A stretch of 64,000 bases of DNA from Burkholderiales bacterium (GCA_019509985.1 JAEKLF010000032.1:160450-224449), one strand, 5' to 3'. Counted from the stretch's first letter, positions 1 to 7,975 are shown. Notes: generated by a model not told the origin, from the sequence alone. Program-made: numbers and translations.

Positions 1-1442
1 CCAAGGCAGAACTCAATGCGCGCATTCACGGCTCGCAGTACACGGACCGCGAGACGAGATACATCGTCGAGCTGCCACCCCGTGACGGGCGCGACCGGCG
101 GCATTCCTTGGTCAACGCTGTTGGGTGCCAATCCCAGGTGCTGAGCCAGTGCTTCATAGTCTGGTCCCACGCGAATTACCGTGAAGCGCCGTCGCATAGC
201 AGCATCCACTGGAGCCACGGACCGGTCGGTGCTGTTCATCGCCGCAAGGATGTGCACGCCTGCTGGAAGTCGCACCTCGCTTGCGAAGTCCTCCGCCGTT
301 CCGGGGACGTCCCAATATGGCTCTGGGACGGGCATCTTCTGTCCCGGGTATGGCCGGGTGATGCGTGCGCCCGCATGGGACGAGGAGCTGCGCTTGTCTT
401 TGTCTAGCAAGCTAAGGCAATCGCCAAAGATGGCCGCAGCCGAGCCACGATTGAATTCGTCGATGACGAGAAGGGCTTGGCGATTCCCTTTGCCTACCCA
501 ATGGCCGAGACAAAGCAACGGACCCGGCTTGGCCTCAAGCGAGATTCCATGTTGGCTTGAAGTTGGGTAGAGCCCGGCAACGAAATTCTCGTAGCTGTAT
601 GAAGGATGGAAGACGAGAACTTCGCTTCTGGACTGAGGCGCGTTCCAGACAGACCAACCGTTGCCCCAGGCTGTCGTGTCGAACAACACAGTACCGACCG
701 GAGCGGAATAGTCGTACAGCGCCTGAAGGTCTTCAAGCGCGACGGTCTTCCCTGTTCCTGGAGGTCCAACGAGTAGAACGTTGGGCTCACGCTGCAGGGC
801 TTCTTGAATCCGCGATACCAATGCAGGAACACGGAGGGTAGGACGCGGTCCCAGTGCCGCGAGGGCAGGTAGAACTATGGTCCCGGACCCGTCGCCATTC
901 GGCAGTGCGTTGATGGCGTCGAGTACCACCGTCGGAAGTTGAGCGAGAGCTCTGTCTGCAAACTGAGGAGCCGGATTGCGGAAGTACGTTCGCACATGCA
1001 GCTTGCGGTCCTCGCCAACTAGCTTCACGGCGACCAACCATGGCTCTACACCAGACGCGGTGATAGCCGCGTGCTCCATGTCAGCGGCAGCCGGGTCCTG
1101 GAGTCCAGGGTTACCTGGAATGCTGACTTCTGCAGTGTTTGTGTTCCCGATGGTCCAGGGCAGCGGCTTCTGGCCCGTTAGCCACTTCATCTGCCAACGT
1201 GGGTCACGCCAGAGGAATTTCCCTGGGCAACTTCCCGTGGGCCATACGTACTCAATGTCAGTGTCTTGAGTACGCGAAGCCGGCAGCACACCTGCCAAGC
1301 CGTCGCCAGCCGCCTGAAGAACTTGGAAGAAGTCCTTGGTATATGTTGCGTTTGCGTCGGTGGGGAGCCGCCCGTACACAGCGCGGAAATTCGAAGCGGT
1401 GTACTTCGCGAAGAACACAGCTTGTACGGCCTGAGTAGTCAA
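1..1442 (-). CDS. McrB-like AAA+ restriction motor, partial at left edge
   Basis: About 480 codons are readable and the frame is still open at base 1. The start is TTG at 1442, which overlaps the TGA of the upstream methyltransferase gene (TTGA) and has a GGGAGG Shine-Dalgarno 9 bases upstream. Residues 1-220 are an unrecognised specificity-like region. After it come Walker A GPPGTGKT (about 225-232), the segment FHPSYSYENFVAGL, Walker B LLVIDEFNRG and the McrB-family signature AAMNSTDR, then an arginine-rich MRRRF. These motifs define the McrB branch of AAA+ proteins, which hydrolyse GTP or ATP to translocate DNA for an McrC nuclease. A partner mcrC would be expected just left of the window. 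Coupling to an adenine methyltransferase suggests a restriction-modification role rather than classical type IV restriction (inference). Confidence 0.85.
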   Translation of the reverse strand, partial: MTTQAVQAVFFAKYTASNFRAVYGRLPTDANATYTKDFFQVLQAAGDGLAGVLPASRTQDTDIEYVWPTGSCPGKFLWRDPRWQMKWLTGQKPLPWTIGNTNTAEVSIPGNPGLQDPAAADMEHAAITASGVEPWLVAVKLVGEDRKLHVRTYFRNPAPQFADRALAQLPTVVLDAINALPNGDGSGTIVLPALAALGPRPTLRVPALVSRIQEALQREPNVLLVGPPGTGKTVALEDLQALYDYSAPVGTVLFDTTAWGNGWSVWNAPQSRSEVLVFHPSYSYENFVAGLYPTSSQHGISLEAKPGPLLCLGHWVGKGNRQALLVIDEFNRGSAAAIFGDCLSLLDKDKRSSSSHAGARITRPYPGQKMPVPEPYWDVPGTAEDFASEVRLPAGVHILAAMNSTDRSVAPVDAAMRRRFTVIRVGPDYEALAQHLGLAPNSVDQGMPPVAPVTGWQLDDVSRLAVRVLRAVNARIEFCL

Positions 1443-2356
1443 CTTTTTGGTCCTCCCACAACGACCACTTCTGGCGAATCTTTCGGCTGGACGTGCCGTT
1501 TTGATTGAGCGGCTACTGAGCGCCTCGTCGTGAAGGGCACTACGGTGGCATGCGAGAAGATTTCTCTAATATGCTCGTTGTCCCGGTTCGAGACCATCCA
1601 GTGAACACCCCTCTTGGTGAGGTGCTTGCACAGATCAGCTAGCTCCTCGAGGTCATTCTTGCGGAAGCGCTTCCCGTTGTATCCAGCAAACTTGCTGGTG
1701 TCAGAGATGGGAAGGTACGGCGGGTCAAAATAGATGAAGTCGCCGCGCTCAGTGTTCTTCGCTGCATCACGGAAATCTGTTTCTCGAATCGTCACGTCTT
1801 GAAGGGCGAGACTAACCGCGGATAGAAAGTCGACGTCCACTCCACGGAAATCTCGAGCGCCCCAAGGAACGTTGAAGACACCTCTTTGATTTTCTCGCCA
1901 GAGGCCATTCCAGGCGGTTTGATTGAGATAGAAGAACCGGGCGGCGCGCTCGAGGTGATGGTCAGGAGACTCGTCGCGGACGACGTAGTACGCATCCTCG
2001 CCTTGCCTTTTGAAGTAGGGCTGAATATGGTCCCAAAAGGCCTTCGGCTCCTGCTGGACGACGCGCCAGAGGTTGACCAACTCGGTGTTGAGGTCCGCCA
2101 AAAAGCAGGCTTGCGCGCGATTGCGCAGCGCAAAGAACATTGCGCCGGACCCCAGGAATGGTTCGTGGTAGTTGCGAAACTTTGAAGGAACGTGCGGTAG
2201 AAGTGCGCCAAGAAGGCGAGACTTGCCTCCCGCCCACCGCAAAAACGGCTTCGCCGGTTGCGCCTGGTCAACCCCAGTTGCTTCCTCAAAAGGCAGCGAC
2301 TCTTGCGCTGCTGAGCGCAAAAGAAGCCTCTCCACCTGTATTACGGCTTCACTCAT
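1439..2356 (-). CDS. D12-class (Dam-like) adenine-specific DNA methyltransferase
   Basis: This 305-residue protein would transfer a methyl group from AdoMet to N6 of adenine in DNA. The visible motifs follow the alpha-group order: FLRWAGGK (about 38-45, as in Dam), the AdoMet pocket EPFLGSGAMFF (about 65-75), the Dam-type NQTAWNGLWREN segment (about 145-156) and the catalytic DPPYLP (211-216). I chose ATG at 2356 over the longer open frame because a purine-rich GAAAAGAAA lies just upstream and the longer version runs into the preceding gene. It is the second gene of a minus-strand operon: a ribbon-helix-helix gene ends 26 bases upstream, and the McrB-like gene starts inside its stop codon. 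The likely role is to protect host DNA from the neighbouring motor/nuclease. The recognition site cannot be predicted. Confidence 0.9.
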   Translation of the reverse strand: MSEAVIQVERLLLRSAAQESLPFEEATGVDQAQPAKPFLRWAGGKSRLLGALLPHVPSKFRNYHEPFLGSGAMFFALRNRAQACFLADLNTELVNLWRVVQQEPKAFWDHIQPYFKRQGEDAYYVVRDESPDHHLERAARFFYLNQTAWNGLWRENQRGVFNVPWGARDFRGVDVDFLSAVSLALQDVTIRETDFRDAAKNTERGDFIYFDPPYLPISDTSKFAGYNGKRFRKNDLEELADLCKHLTKRGVHWMVSNRDNEHIREIFSHATVVPFTTRRSVAAQSKRHVQPKDSPEVVVVGGPKS

Positions 2357-2382
2357 TTTCTTTTCTTGTCTTTGATCCGTAC

Positions 2383-2586
2383 TCAGTGAGGCGTTGAAGC
2401 CGATTCTTTCGCGATAGGTTCTAGACCAGCGGGCAGCTCTAGCCCTTTTGAATGGCAATAATCTTCAATAAGTACCTCGAGCATGTTTGACAGCGTTCGG
2501 CGCTCATGCGCGGCCGCTAGCCGCAAGAGTTCCTTAACACTCGGAGCCATCCTCAGATTGACCACTTCAGTCTTCCGCTCAGACAT
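2383..2586 (-). CDS. Ribbon-helix-helix (Arc/CopG-like) small regulator
   Basis: This is a 67-residue protein. The N-terminal stretch TEVVNLRMAPSVKELL is a typical beta-strand with alternating polar residues followed by the first helix of a ribbon-helix-helix fold. The second helix (about 30-45) ends in EDYC. It is the first gene of the operon with the methyltransferase and McrB-like genes. By analogy with control proteins of restriction-modification systems it may time expression by binding the upstream spacer, which contains a repeated CTTTAC motif. The fold call is from pattern only. It could also be an antitoxin-like protein, but no toxin lies beside it. Confidence 0.7.
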   Translation of the reverse strand: MSERKTEVVNLRMAPSVKELLRLAAAHERRTLSNMLEVLIEDYCHSKGLELPAGLEPIAKESASTPH

Positions 2587-2606
2587 CTCGCCTGCCTACA
2601 GATTGC

Positions 2607-2628
2607 CTTTACAATGGGTAGACTTTAC
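2607..2628 (-). promoter_or_regulatory. Repeated CTTTAC motif upstream of the RHH/methyltransferase operon
   Basis: CTTTAC occurs twice as a direct repeat (2607-2612 and 2623-2628, 16 bases apart) about 20-40 bases upstream of the ribbon-helix-helix start codon. Ribbon-helix-helix proteins usually bind short tandem repeats, so this is a candidate auto-regulatory operator. The evidence is only spacing and position. The rest of 2587-2734 shows no gene. Confidence 0.3.
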
Positions 2629-2734
2629 CTCAAGTCATGCCCAGCAAGAAGTGTGACGCAGGGGTCGCTCATGGCGTGAGCCAGCCAGCTGTCCCGGGCG
2701 GTGACCTTGCAGGCCGTGCCTCTGCAGCAAGGTT

Positions 2735-3313
2735 TTAGTCACCGAGTCTGAATGCCGGCAAGGACAGAATCCGAATGGCCATGCTGATGGCGAACGTAGC
2801 ATCGTTCAGCAAGTGCGCCTGAGTAGGTATGCGGCTGTCCAGTGCACGTCTGGACAGGTTCGAAGGGTCATCAACGCTGCGGTAGTGAGATAGGGGATTG
2901 CGAAGCGCCATCAAGCGCCTCAAATCAACGGCATCCGCAGCCGTAATTTCGCTTTTCGCTATGCACCGATTCAGCGTCTCCTGGAATGTGATGCGAGCGG
3001 GAAGCTCTTCGGCATAGAGACCGAGCGACAAGTGCGCCGCCAACGTGTGCTCGGCAAGGCTCTGGCACAGAAGCACTGTCGCGACGAAGTTACCGTGAAC
3101 AAAACTTGAGCGGGCCTCTGACCACGCCGCAAATGTTGTCTCGCCTCCTGGCAGCATCGTCCCGGACGGGCCTAGACTTTCCGAAAGCTCTGCCAACTGA
3201 TGGAAGCGAGCAACCTTGCCCATGAGGTCATCGTGCAAGTCCCCAAGCAGGATGCGCATGGCTGCGACGTCGGTAAGCGGTGATAGCAAGGTGCCCTGAG
3301 CAGGTTCGGCCAT
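2735..3313 (-). CDS. HEPN-like protein with Rx4H motif
   Basis: This 192-residue, mostly helical protein carries RNPLSHYR at about 138-145, that is R138-x4-H143, the catalytic signature of HEPN-superfamily ribonucleases. The spacing of helices before the motif (about 60-125) also fits the fold. ATG at 3313 is preceded by a good GGGAAG Shine-Dalgarno. The gene lies 50 bases downstream of the large PD-(D/E)XK/PIN-like gene on the same strand, so the two probably share a transcript. HEPN proteins act as RNA-cleaving effectors or toxins in many defence and abortive-infection modules. Here it could be the effector or a partner subunit. No cognate MNT-type nucleotidyltransferase is adjacent. Confidence 0.6.
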   Translation of the reverse strand: MAEPAQGTLLSPLTDVAAMRILLGDLHDDLMGKVARFHQLAELSESLGPSGTMLPGGETTFAAWSEARSSFVHGNFVATVLLCQSLAEHTLAAHLSLGLYAEELPARITFQETLNRCIAKSEITAADAVDLRRLMALRNPLSHYRSVDDPSNLSRRALDSRIPTQAHLLNDATFAISMAIRILSLPAFRLGD

Positions 3314-3363
3314 GGTTTCTTCCCACAGGTAGCCGCAGCGACCCTATCGCTTCGCAATCGACC

Positions 3364-5328
3364 CTAACAGGGGGCGCCGTTACCAGCATCACCCGCGGGC
3401 GCGGGAACAAGTGCTTCCTGGTGCATTTCGAAGAATGCATCTACCGCATCGACGGCTGTTTCACTAGCCCCTGATGCTCTCGCGCTATCCGTAAATTTTT
3501 GAATCTGATACGCCGTCTCGGCACTCTTGATCTTTTCGATCTTACTGGCCAACGCCCTTGCGGTCCGTTCATCGCAGTGAATCAGAGAGTCGACGAGGCT
3601 AATTGTTTGGTCAGAATCAAACTGCGCCGGATATGCCATTGAGAGAAAATCAACCACCCGACTGGGAGTGTCTGCATATATTCTATTGAACTCTTCCAGA
3701 AGGCCTGTTATTGCGTAATCCCAAGTGGTAAAAATATAGCCATCCGCGCTGTCCGCGGTGAGGAAAGTTACCACACTGGCATCGTCATCTATGATGACAG
3801 GCGCCTCTCCTTGCTTCTTGCAAGTAGCCACACGTTGCCTAATTTCTGGCGTCCATTGAGGAGTTTCTACTACACCGATGTCGAACTCCGCGAGTCGGCT
3901 GGCGATCTTGTTCCTAGTTTTCCAAATATCGGCATCCTTTTTGATGCCAAAGTGAAGTAGAAAATCCTCTAAACTATCGGAGAACTCGCCGGCATATTTC
4001 AAACTTCCAAAGTGACTGATATATGCGTTTCCTGACGCGCGAAGCACCTGTCGTGGCTCATCACCAATAATGTTGTAAATATCTGCAAATTCGGCTGCTT
4101 TTTTCCCGTGATGCGCCATTTCGTTGAGATATGGCGCAGGGACGGCGAGCCTAATTTGATGAGCTTTGCACATCGCATGAAGGGCGGATGCGCCGACGCT
4201 GTATCTCGACTGCGCCTTTCCAAACGTCAATCCGAAGAGCAGCGGCATAGCGACGCTTGAGTCAAGCAGTGCCGTGATTGAGGTACTGCGGCCCAACGCA
4301 CGGAGAATATCAAAAGTATTCGTCGAAAAAACATGATTCAGCGCGCTACCGTATTGAGCAATTCTCGCCGTTGACAACTTTCCCAGCGCCTCAAACAGGG
4401 CCTTCTTTCTCCTGCCAAGACCCGCGTCGGAAATTTGCTGCGCCAGCCGCGTTGCGAAAGCTTCGTCTCCGTCAAAGCGCTCCTGTCGCGCAAGAATCTC
4501 CAGCGAAATACTGACAAAGCTGCCTGCCTGCTCAGCTGTAATTCCGAAGTCTTTGGTGAGATTTTCCACGTCCAGCGACTTAGCTTGAAGGAAATCGGCC
4601 TTGGCCGCAGCTACCTGAGCACTGGCAATGCCTCCAAGTGTTAAGTCGGTGTCACCCTTTGAAATATTATCCTCCGCCTGAAGGCGGCGAATTATCCGAG
4701 CAACCTGCTGCACAAGCTCAGCATTCCCAAGAGATGCCGCCACTTTGGATGCAAGAGTCTGAGAATCCACGCCCGGAGTTTCAAAAAGTTGGGCTTTGCA
4801 GCGGCTCTCTATGGCTTCTTCCTTCAACTCACGCGCCTCTTTTGAGAACAGCAGCGTATTGCTAATCGCCACCTCCTGCGGCGTTGCTGTTAGCTTGGTT
4901 TGTAATGGGATGCCGAGCTTTTCATAGGTTGCATTGATGTTGCCAGGCAAAGAGAGTAGCGTAGAGACTTGGTCTAGATCGAAGATATTTATTTCGACCC
5001 GCCCTTTGAATTTATATTTGTTTTGTACAAACTCTGCTTCCTCTGTCTCCCTGATTCGTCGATTGGTAACGTATATAAAGTGCTTCTTGCCGGCTTCGAA
5101 AGTCTTCTTGGCCTCATCGTTTAGTTTGTTTTCCCATAGCTTTTGAACGGAGAGCTGAATTCGAAGTTCCGGCCAATCCTTAGTTGCTACATCTCTGCCG
5201 CCGTCGCCTGTGCCATCCACGATTGATAGATTTCGATAGCCTTTTGCAGCTAAAAACAGTAAAGCAATATCGTAAAATGGCTTGTCTGTGAGCTCACCGA
5301 TGGTTTTGTGCAATCCGGAAAAATACAT
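3364..5328 (-). CDS. Dual-nuclease-like protein: N-terminal PD-(D/E)XK (Mrr-like) and C-terminal PIN-like
   Basis: This is a 654-residue soluble protein. Residues 37-63 hold IVDGTGDGGRDV followed by IQLSVQK, the D...QxK arrangement of Mrr-like restriction endonucleases, here slightly atypical because glutamine directly precedes lysine. A helical middle region (about 150-345) follows. From about 353 there is a PIN-like pattern: D356 in LLDSSVA, E403 in YLNEMA, the acidic cluster IIDDDASVV at 512-520 and D537 in FTTWDYA. Gene GC is low compared with the chromosome. ATG at 5328 has AGGGAA upstream and a plausible promoter. The HEPN gene follows in the same direction. I infer an antiviral or self-restriction role. 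I do not recognise this fusion as a named defence family. Either nuclease assignment could fail on structural comparison. Confidence 0.6.
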   Translation of the reverse strand: MYFSGLHKTIGELTDKPFYDIALLFLAAKGYRNLSIVDGTGDGGRDVATKDWPELRIQLSVQKLWENKLNDEAKKTFEAGKKHFIYVTNRRIRETEEAEFVQNKYKFKGRVEINIFDLDQVSTLLSLPGNINATYEKLGIPLQTKLTATPQEVAISNTLLFSKEARELKEEAIESRCKAQLFETPGVDSQTLASKVAASLGNAELVQQVARIIRRLQAEDNISKGDTDLTLGGIASAQVAAAKADFLQAKSLDVENLTKDFGITAEQAGSFVSISLEILARQERFDGDEAFATRLAQQISDAGLGRRKKALFEALGKLSTARIAQYGSALNHVFSTNTFDILRALGRSTSITALLDSSVAMPLLFGLTFGKAQSRYSVGASALHAMCKAHQIRLAVPAPYLNEMAHHGKKAAEFADIYNIIGDEPRQVLRASGNAYISHFGSLKYAGEFSDSLEDFLLHFGIKKDADIWKTRNKIASRLAEFDIGVVETPQWTPEIRQRVATCKKQGEAPVIIDDDASVVTFLTADSADGYIFTTWDYAITGLLEEFNRIYADTPSRVVDFLSMAYPAQFDSDQTISLVDSLIHCDERTARALASKIEKIKSAETAYQIQKFTDSARASGASETAVDAVDAFFEMHQEALVPAPAGDAGNGAPC

Positions 5329-5344
5329 ATATTATTCCCTGGGG

Positions 5345-5372
5345 TATGTAAATTCAGTGGGCTGAGCGACAA
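5345..5372 (-). promoter_or_regulatory. Putative sigma-70 promoter of the nuclease/HEPN operon
   Basis: Read on the minus strand, TTGTCG (5372-5367) and TACATA (5350-5345) are separated by 16 bases, ending about 17 bases before the ATG of the large nuclease gene. The -35 matches four and the -10 matches four of six consensus positions. This gives a very short 5' leader, which still contains the AGGGAA ribosome-binding site. Confidence 0.4.
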
Positions 5373-5517
5373 GCACACGCATGCCTTCTAACAAAAGAAT
5401 AGCAGAGACGTTGATGTTCCCCCAATAAAGAGGAAACCCGTGGACCTATATTGAGCAAGGTCGTGGGCGCGGCGCTCAGCACCGCTCCGGTAGCCGCCCG
5501 CTCACAGGAGACGTGCC

Positions 5518-5868
5518 ATGCTCGACCCCGCAGGAGAACTCGCTATCCCAGCCGTCATCGTGCGCGTAGACATCGACCACCGTGGCCGTTCGGCAACCTA
5601 CTTGGTTGACGGCAACGGGTCCTCGCTTCCAGCTATGAGGCCCTTCTACGCCCAGGCTGGTGATCTGCTGGCTGACCTACGTGCATTAGAAGCTCGTGAC
5701 TCGCCCACCGAAGGCTCACTGATTGAGCGCGTGCGCCGCCATGCGCGCACCGTGGCTGCCGAGCCCAACATGGAAGCGGCCATTGGCTTCATTGATCGCA
5801 ACGGCGAAACCGGCCTTGTGCGAGTGACTGGCCTTCCGAAACGCACCGTCCCCCCCGACCAAGAATGA
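5518..5868 (+). CDS. Hypothetical protein (116 aa)
   Basis: The start is well supported by CAGGAG six to seven bases before ATG. The protein is hydrophilic, with no signal peptide or membrane segment. The N-terminal half reads like a small beta-rich domain (IPAVIVRVDIDHRG), and the C-terminal half is helical then beta (GFIDRNGETGLVRVTGLP). It stands alone, is divergent from the nuclease/HEPN operon, and is followed by a clear hairpin terminator. I do not recognise the family. Confidence 0.65.
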   Translation: MLDPAGELAIPAVIVRVDIDHRGRSATYLVDGNGSSLPAMRPFYAQAGDLLADLRALEARDSPTEGSLIERVRRHARTVAAEPNMEAAIGFIDRNGETGLVRVTGLPKRTVPPDQE

Positions 5869-5929
5869 GCCCTGGCTTCGTGGTTGAAGCAAACGAGAAT
5901 GCCTGGCGGTCTTGATCTACTGAAAAAGA

Positions 5930-5954
5930 AAACCCTCGGCGAGACCGAGGGTTT
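5930..5954. terminator. Hairpin terminator after the 116-aa gene
   Basis: The perfect 10-base arms AAACCCTCGG and CCGAGGGTTT enclose a 5-base loop. A-rich sequence precedes the stem and T residues close it, so it can act in both directions. It lies 62 bases after the stop codon of the preceding gene. Confidence 0.75.
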
Positions 5955-6119
5955 GAACGCCGTTGCTGTCATCGCATGGCGCCTGCTCAGGGAGGAAAAG
6001 CAGGGAGGTCGAACGCGAGTTCCAACCTCAGAATAAGTCTAGCAGTGCACTGCTTGCTTGAGGCTGTGGTGGGCCCCGAGTTGCGTCCACGGCACTATGG
6101 AAATCCTGGATTCGCCTGC

Positions 6120-6467
6120 CTAGTCGCAGTCCCCCAAACGCACTCGATCATGCTCCCACATGTGAACCAGTTTTTCGGCGTCAACGCGCGCGTCCTCCAA
6201 GGCTTGCTCTCGCGTGTCCCTGAACCGTAGGCATGCGTGCCAAATCATGCTGTCGTGTGCGACATCGACTTAGAACCTCACGCGACCATTGAAGCCCAGT
6301 TCGCATTGGCGAGCGGTTGCCCAGGCAGCGGCTGAGCCGTCGGTGGCGAAGAAGAAATCTCTCATCTGGGCTCCAGACTTGGCAGCGAGGTCGATGGTCA
6401 AGCCTAGGCCGCTTGCGCGACTGCTACAAGTCTGAGCGATGGGACCTTCGGCCACTTGCTGAGTCAA
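6120..6467 (-). pseudogene. Possible decayed small gene with in-frame stop
   Basis: One minus-strand frame stays open from a TTG at 6467 to a TAA at 6270-6272 and then again, in the same frame, to TAG at 6120. The second part contains a convincingly protein-like stretch (RFRDTREQALEDARVDAEKL). Read through the TAA it would be about 115 residues. Either this is a gene broken by a nonsense mutation, or two unrelated short frames, or a 42-residue gene starting at ATG 6248. No family was recognised. The rest of 5869-6567 holds only the terminator above and no other supported gene. Confidence 0.25.
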
Positions 6468-6567
6468 GCACCTGGATCAGCATGTGACGACGCCGCTGCC
6501 ACAATCGCTTCACCCCGCACACCGCAGTTAACGGTTTGGCGGCGGCGGTGCGGTGGTGGAGCAAGAA

Positions 6568-6693
6568 ATGAAGCTACCCCTCCCTGATGCCAAGAAGCTC
6601 AAAGAGCTGCTGACGGCTGTCGAGCAGCACCCTCTTGGAATGCTGCTTCTGACGATCCTCGTCGGTGTAGCCGGGTACTTTTGGAGAAAGTAA
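6568..6693 (+). CDS. Small single-pass membrane protein (41 aa)
   Basis: This short frame has a good ribosome-binding site (GGAG six bases before ATG). It encodes a charged amphipathic N-terminus (PDAKKLKELLTAVEQHP) and one hydrophobic helix (LGMLLLTILVGVAGYFW), ending in RK, as expected for a tail-anchored or holin-like peptide with its C-terminus in the cytoplasm. Its TAA overlaps the ATG of the next gene (TAATG), a sign of translational coupling. The function is unknown. Type I toxins, small phage membrane proteins and stress peptides look similar. Confidence 0.55.
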   Translation: MKLPLPDAKKLKELLTAVEQHPLGMLLLTILVGVAGYFWRK

Positions 6694-6983
6694 TGCTTGT
6701 TTTGGTCGATGACATCTCGCATGCGAGCGGCCGGACTTCGTACCTCGAGTACGCGCTTGCGGTGGTCTCGTGCGGGCGCATCATTCGCCGGCAAGAAGCG
6801 ACGAGTCCAGTACCGTCCATGCCGGTTGATGCGCAATCCACTGAAGTCCACGAGGGCCACCTGAGCTTCGTTGCCGCTTTGAATCTCAAGGCGTGCATGC
6901 GAAATCGCCATCCACGACGTCGGAGGTCTGGCCTGCCCACCATTGAGTGGAGCCAGGCGCCACCTAGCGGCGCTCACCACTGA
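6693..6983 (+). CDS. Hypothetical protein coupled to the 41-aa membrane peptide (96 aa)
   Basis: Starting at the ATG inside TAATG, with GGAG nearby, this frame gives 96 residues. It begins LVLVDDISHASGRTSYLEYA and ends in a proline/arginine-rich tail. A strong terminator follows within 10 bases, which supports a two-gene unit. No family is recognised. The C-terminal third looks less protein-like, so a frameshift or a shorter gene is possible. Confidence 0.45.
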   Translation: MLVLVDDISHASGRTSYLEYALAVVSCGRIIRRQEATSPVPSMPVDAQSTEVHEGHLSFVAALNLKACMRNRHPRRRRSGLPTIEWSQAPPSGAHH

Positions 6984-6990
6984 TTGAATG

Positions 6991-7022
6991 AACGAAGGGA
7001 CCTGCAAAGGTCCCTTTTCGTT
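6991..7022. terminator. Bidirectional hairpin terminator
   Basis: GGGACCT (6997-7003) pairs with AGGTCCC (7008-7014) around a GCAA loop. The flanks AACGAA and TTCGTT extend the stem, and TTTT follows. It sits between the convergent ends of the 96-aa gene and the NucS-like nuclease gene and can serve both. Confidence 0.8.
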
Positions 7023-7025
7023 GGG

Positions 7026-7820
7026 TCAGGCTGGCAGCACTAGCGGTGCCACCTTCGACACAGTGACCGACAGGCGGTATTCGCACAACTCTACGTCGCG
7101 GATGGAGGCGCAGGCCAAGCGTAGGTCCTCCGACATCGTGCGGCAGATGATGATGCCGCGCACGCGCTGGCCAGGTTCGGCCAACTCCTTGCGCACCCAG
7201 TTCATGTAGCGCAAGAGCTGACCGACGACACGGTCATAGCCGCGGGAAACCTTCAGCTCCAGCACAACGAGCGCGTTGTTCCGGTCCACCCCAAGGATGT
7301 CGATCCGCCGCCCGTTCCCGGCCTCGAACTCGATGCCCCTGATGTCCTCTTCCTCGTAGAGCCTGAGCCCCGGCTCGATGCACTCGAGGTTCTCAGCCAG
7401 ATACCGCTGCAGGTCCTTCTCAAGGAGGAACTCGGACGAGCCAGCCAACGGTTCGCCGACCTCCGTCTCAGCAGTCTCCGCGGCCGTCTGTTCTTCCTGA
7501 CGGACTACATCCCCCTGCACCAGTTCGTGGATGGGAGATGGGTCCTTGCCCGGCTCATACAACCGGTACTGCCCGGTGTCGACCTTGAACAGGATGTCGT
7601 CGCTCCCGTTGGTCGACGGGTGATGAAGTCTGTTCTTGTCGTTGGTCGAAGCCTGGACCAGATGCGCGCGGATGGTCACAGGCTTCAGTTTGGGGAAGTG
7701 CTCGCTGAACCATTCGACGGCCCTCGAGCTGGTGAACACCTGACCGGGCTTCAGGTCCCACGCCGCAAGCATGTCCTTCAGCAGCGCCCTGGTCGGCTTG
7801 TCATAGATGGTCTTCGCCAT
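7026..7820 (-). CDS. NucS/DUF91-type PD-(D/E)XK endonuclease-like protein
   Basis: This 264-residue protein has two parts. Residues 1-95 are a small domain often seen before nucleases (DUF7669-like, ending GQYRLYEPG). After an acidic linker (105-125), residues 130-235 are a DUF91/NucS-type nuclease: RRIDILGVD gives D174, VVLELKVSRG gives E188 and K190, and the QLLRYMNWV helix supplies the conserved glutamine at 201. These are the full active-site residues of the PD-(D/E)XK fold. GGGAGA precedes ATG 7820. It stands alone between a bidirectional terminator and the DUF7673 gene. The role could be mismatch or branched-DNA cleavage, or defence; substrate specificity cannot be read from sequence. 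Confidence 0.8.
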   Translation of the reverse strand: MAKTIYDKPTRALLKDMLAAWDLKPGQVFTSSRAVEWFSEHFPKLKPVTIRAHLVQASTNDKNRLHHPSTNGSDDILFKVDTGQYRLYEPGKDPSPIHELVQGDVVRQEEQTAAETAETEVGEPLAGSSEFLLEKDLQRYLAENLECIEPGLRLYEEEDIRGIEFEAGNGRRIDILGVDRNNALVVLELKVSRGYDRVVGQLLRYMNWVRKELAEPGQRVRGIIICRTMSEDLRLACASIRDVELCEYRLSVTVSKVAPLVLPA

Positions 7821-7975
7821 GTATCTCCCTGGCTCTCAGGCAATGTTGGTTTGAACTCAGCTTAGCAACTGGCGGTGGGGCAGCGGACCCTGATGGAAGT
7901 CCCGATGCTCAAGTAGCGCGGAATGCGGTCCGATCCAGCTCATCAGGAGCATGCTGGTGAATTGACGGGATAGCG

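Noticed and set aside
5976..6230. Plus-strand 84-codon frame
   Set aside because: No ribosome site, no protein-like pattern, and it overlaps the more convincing minus-strand frame of the possible decayed gene.
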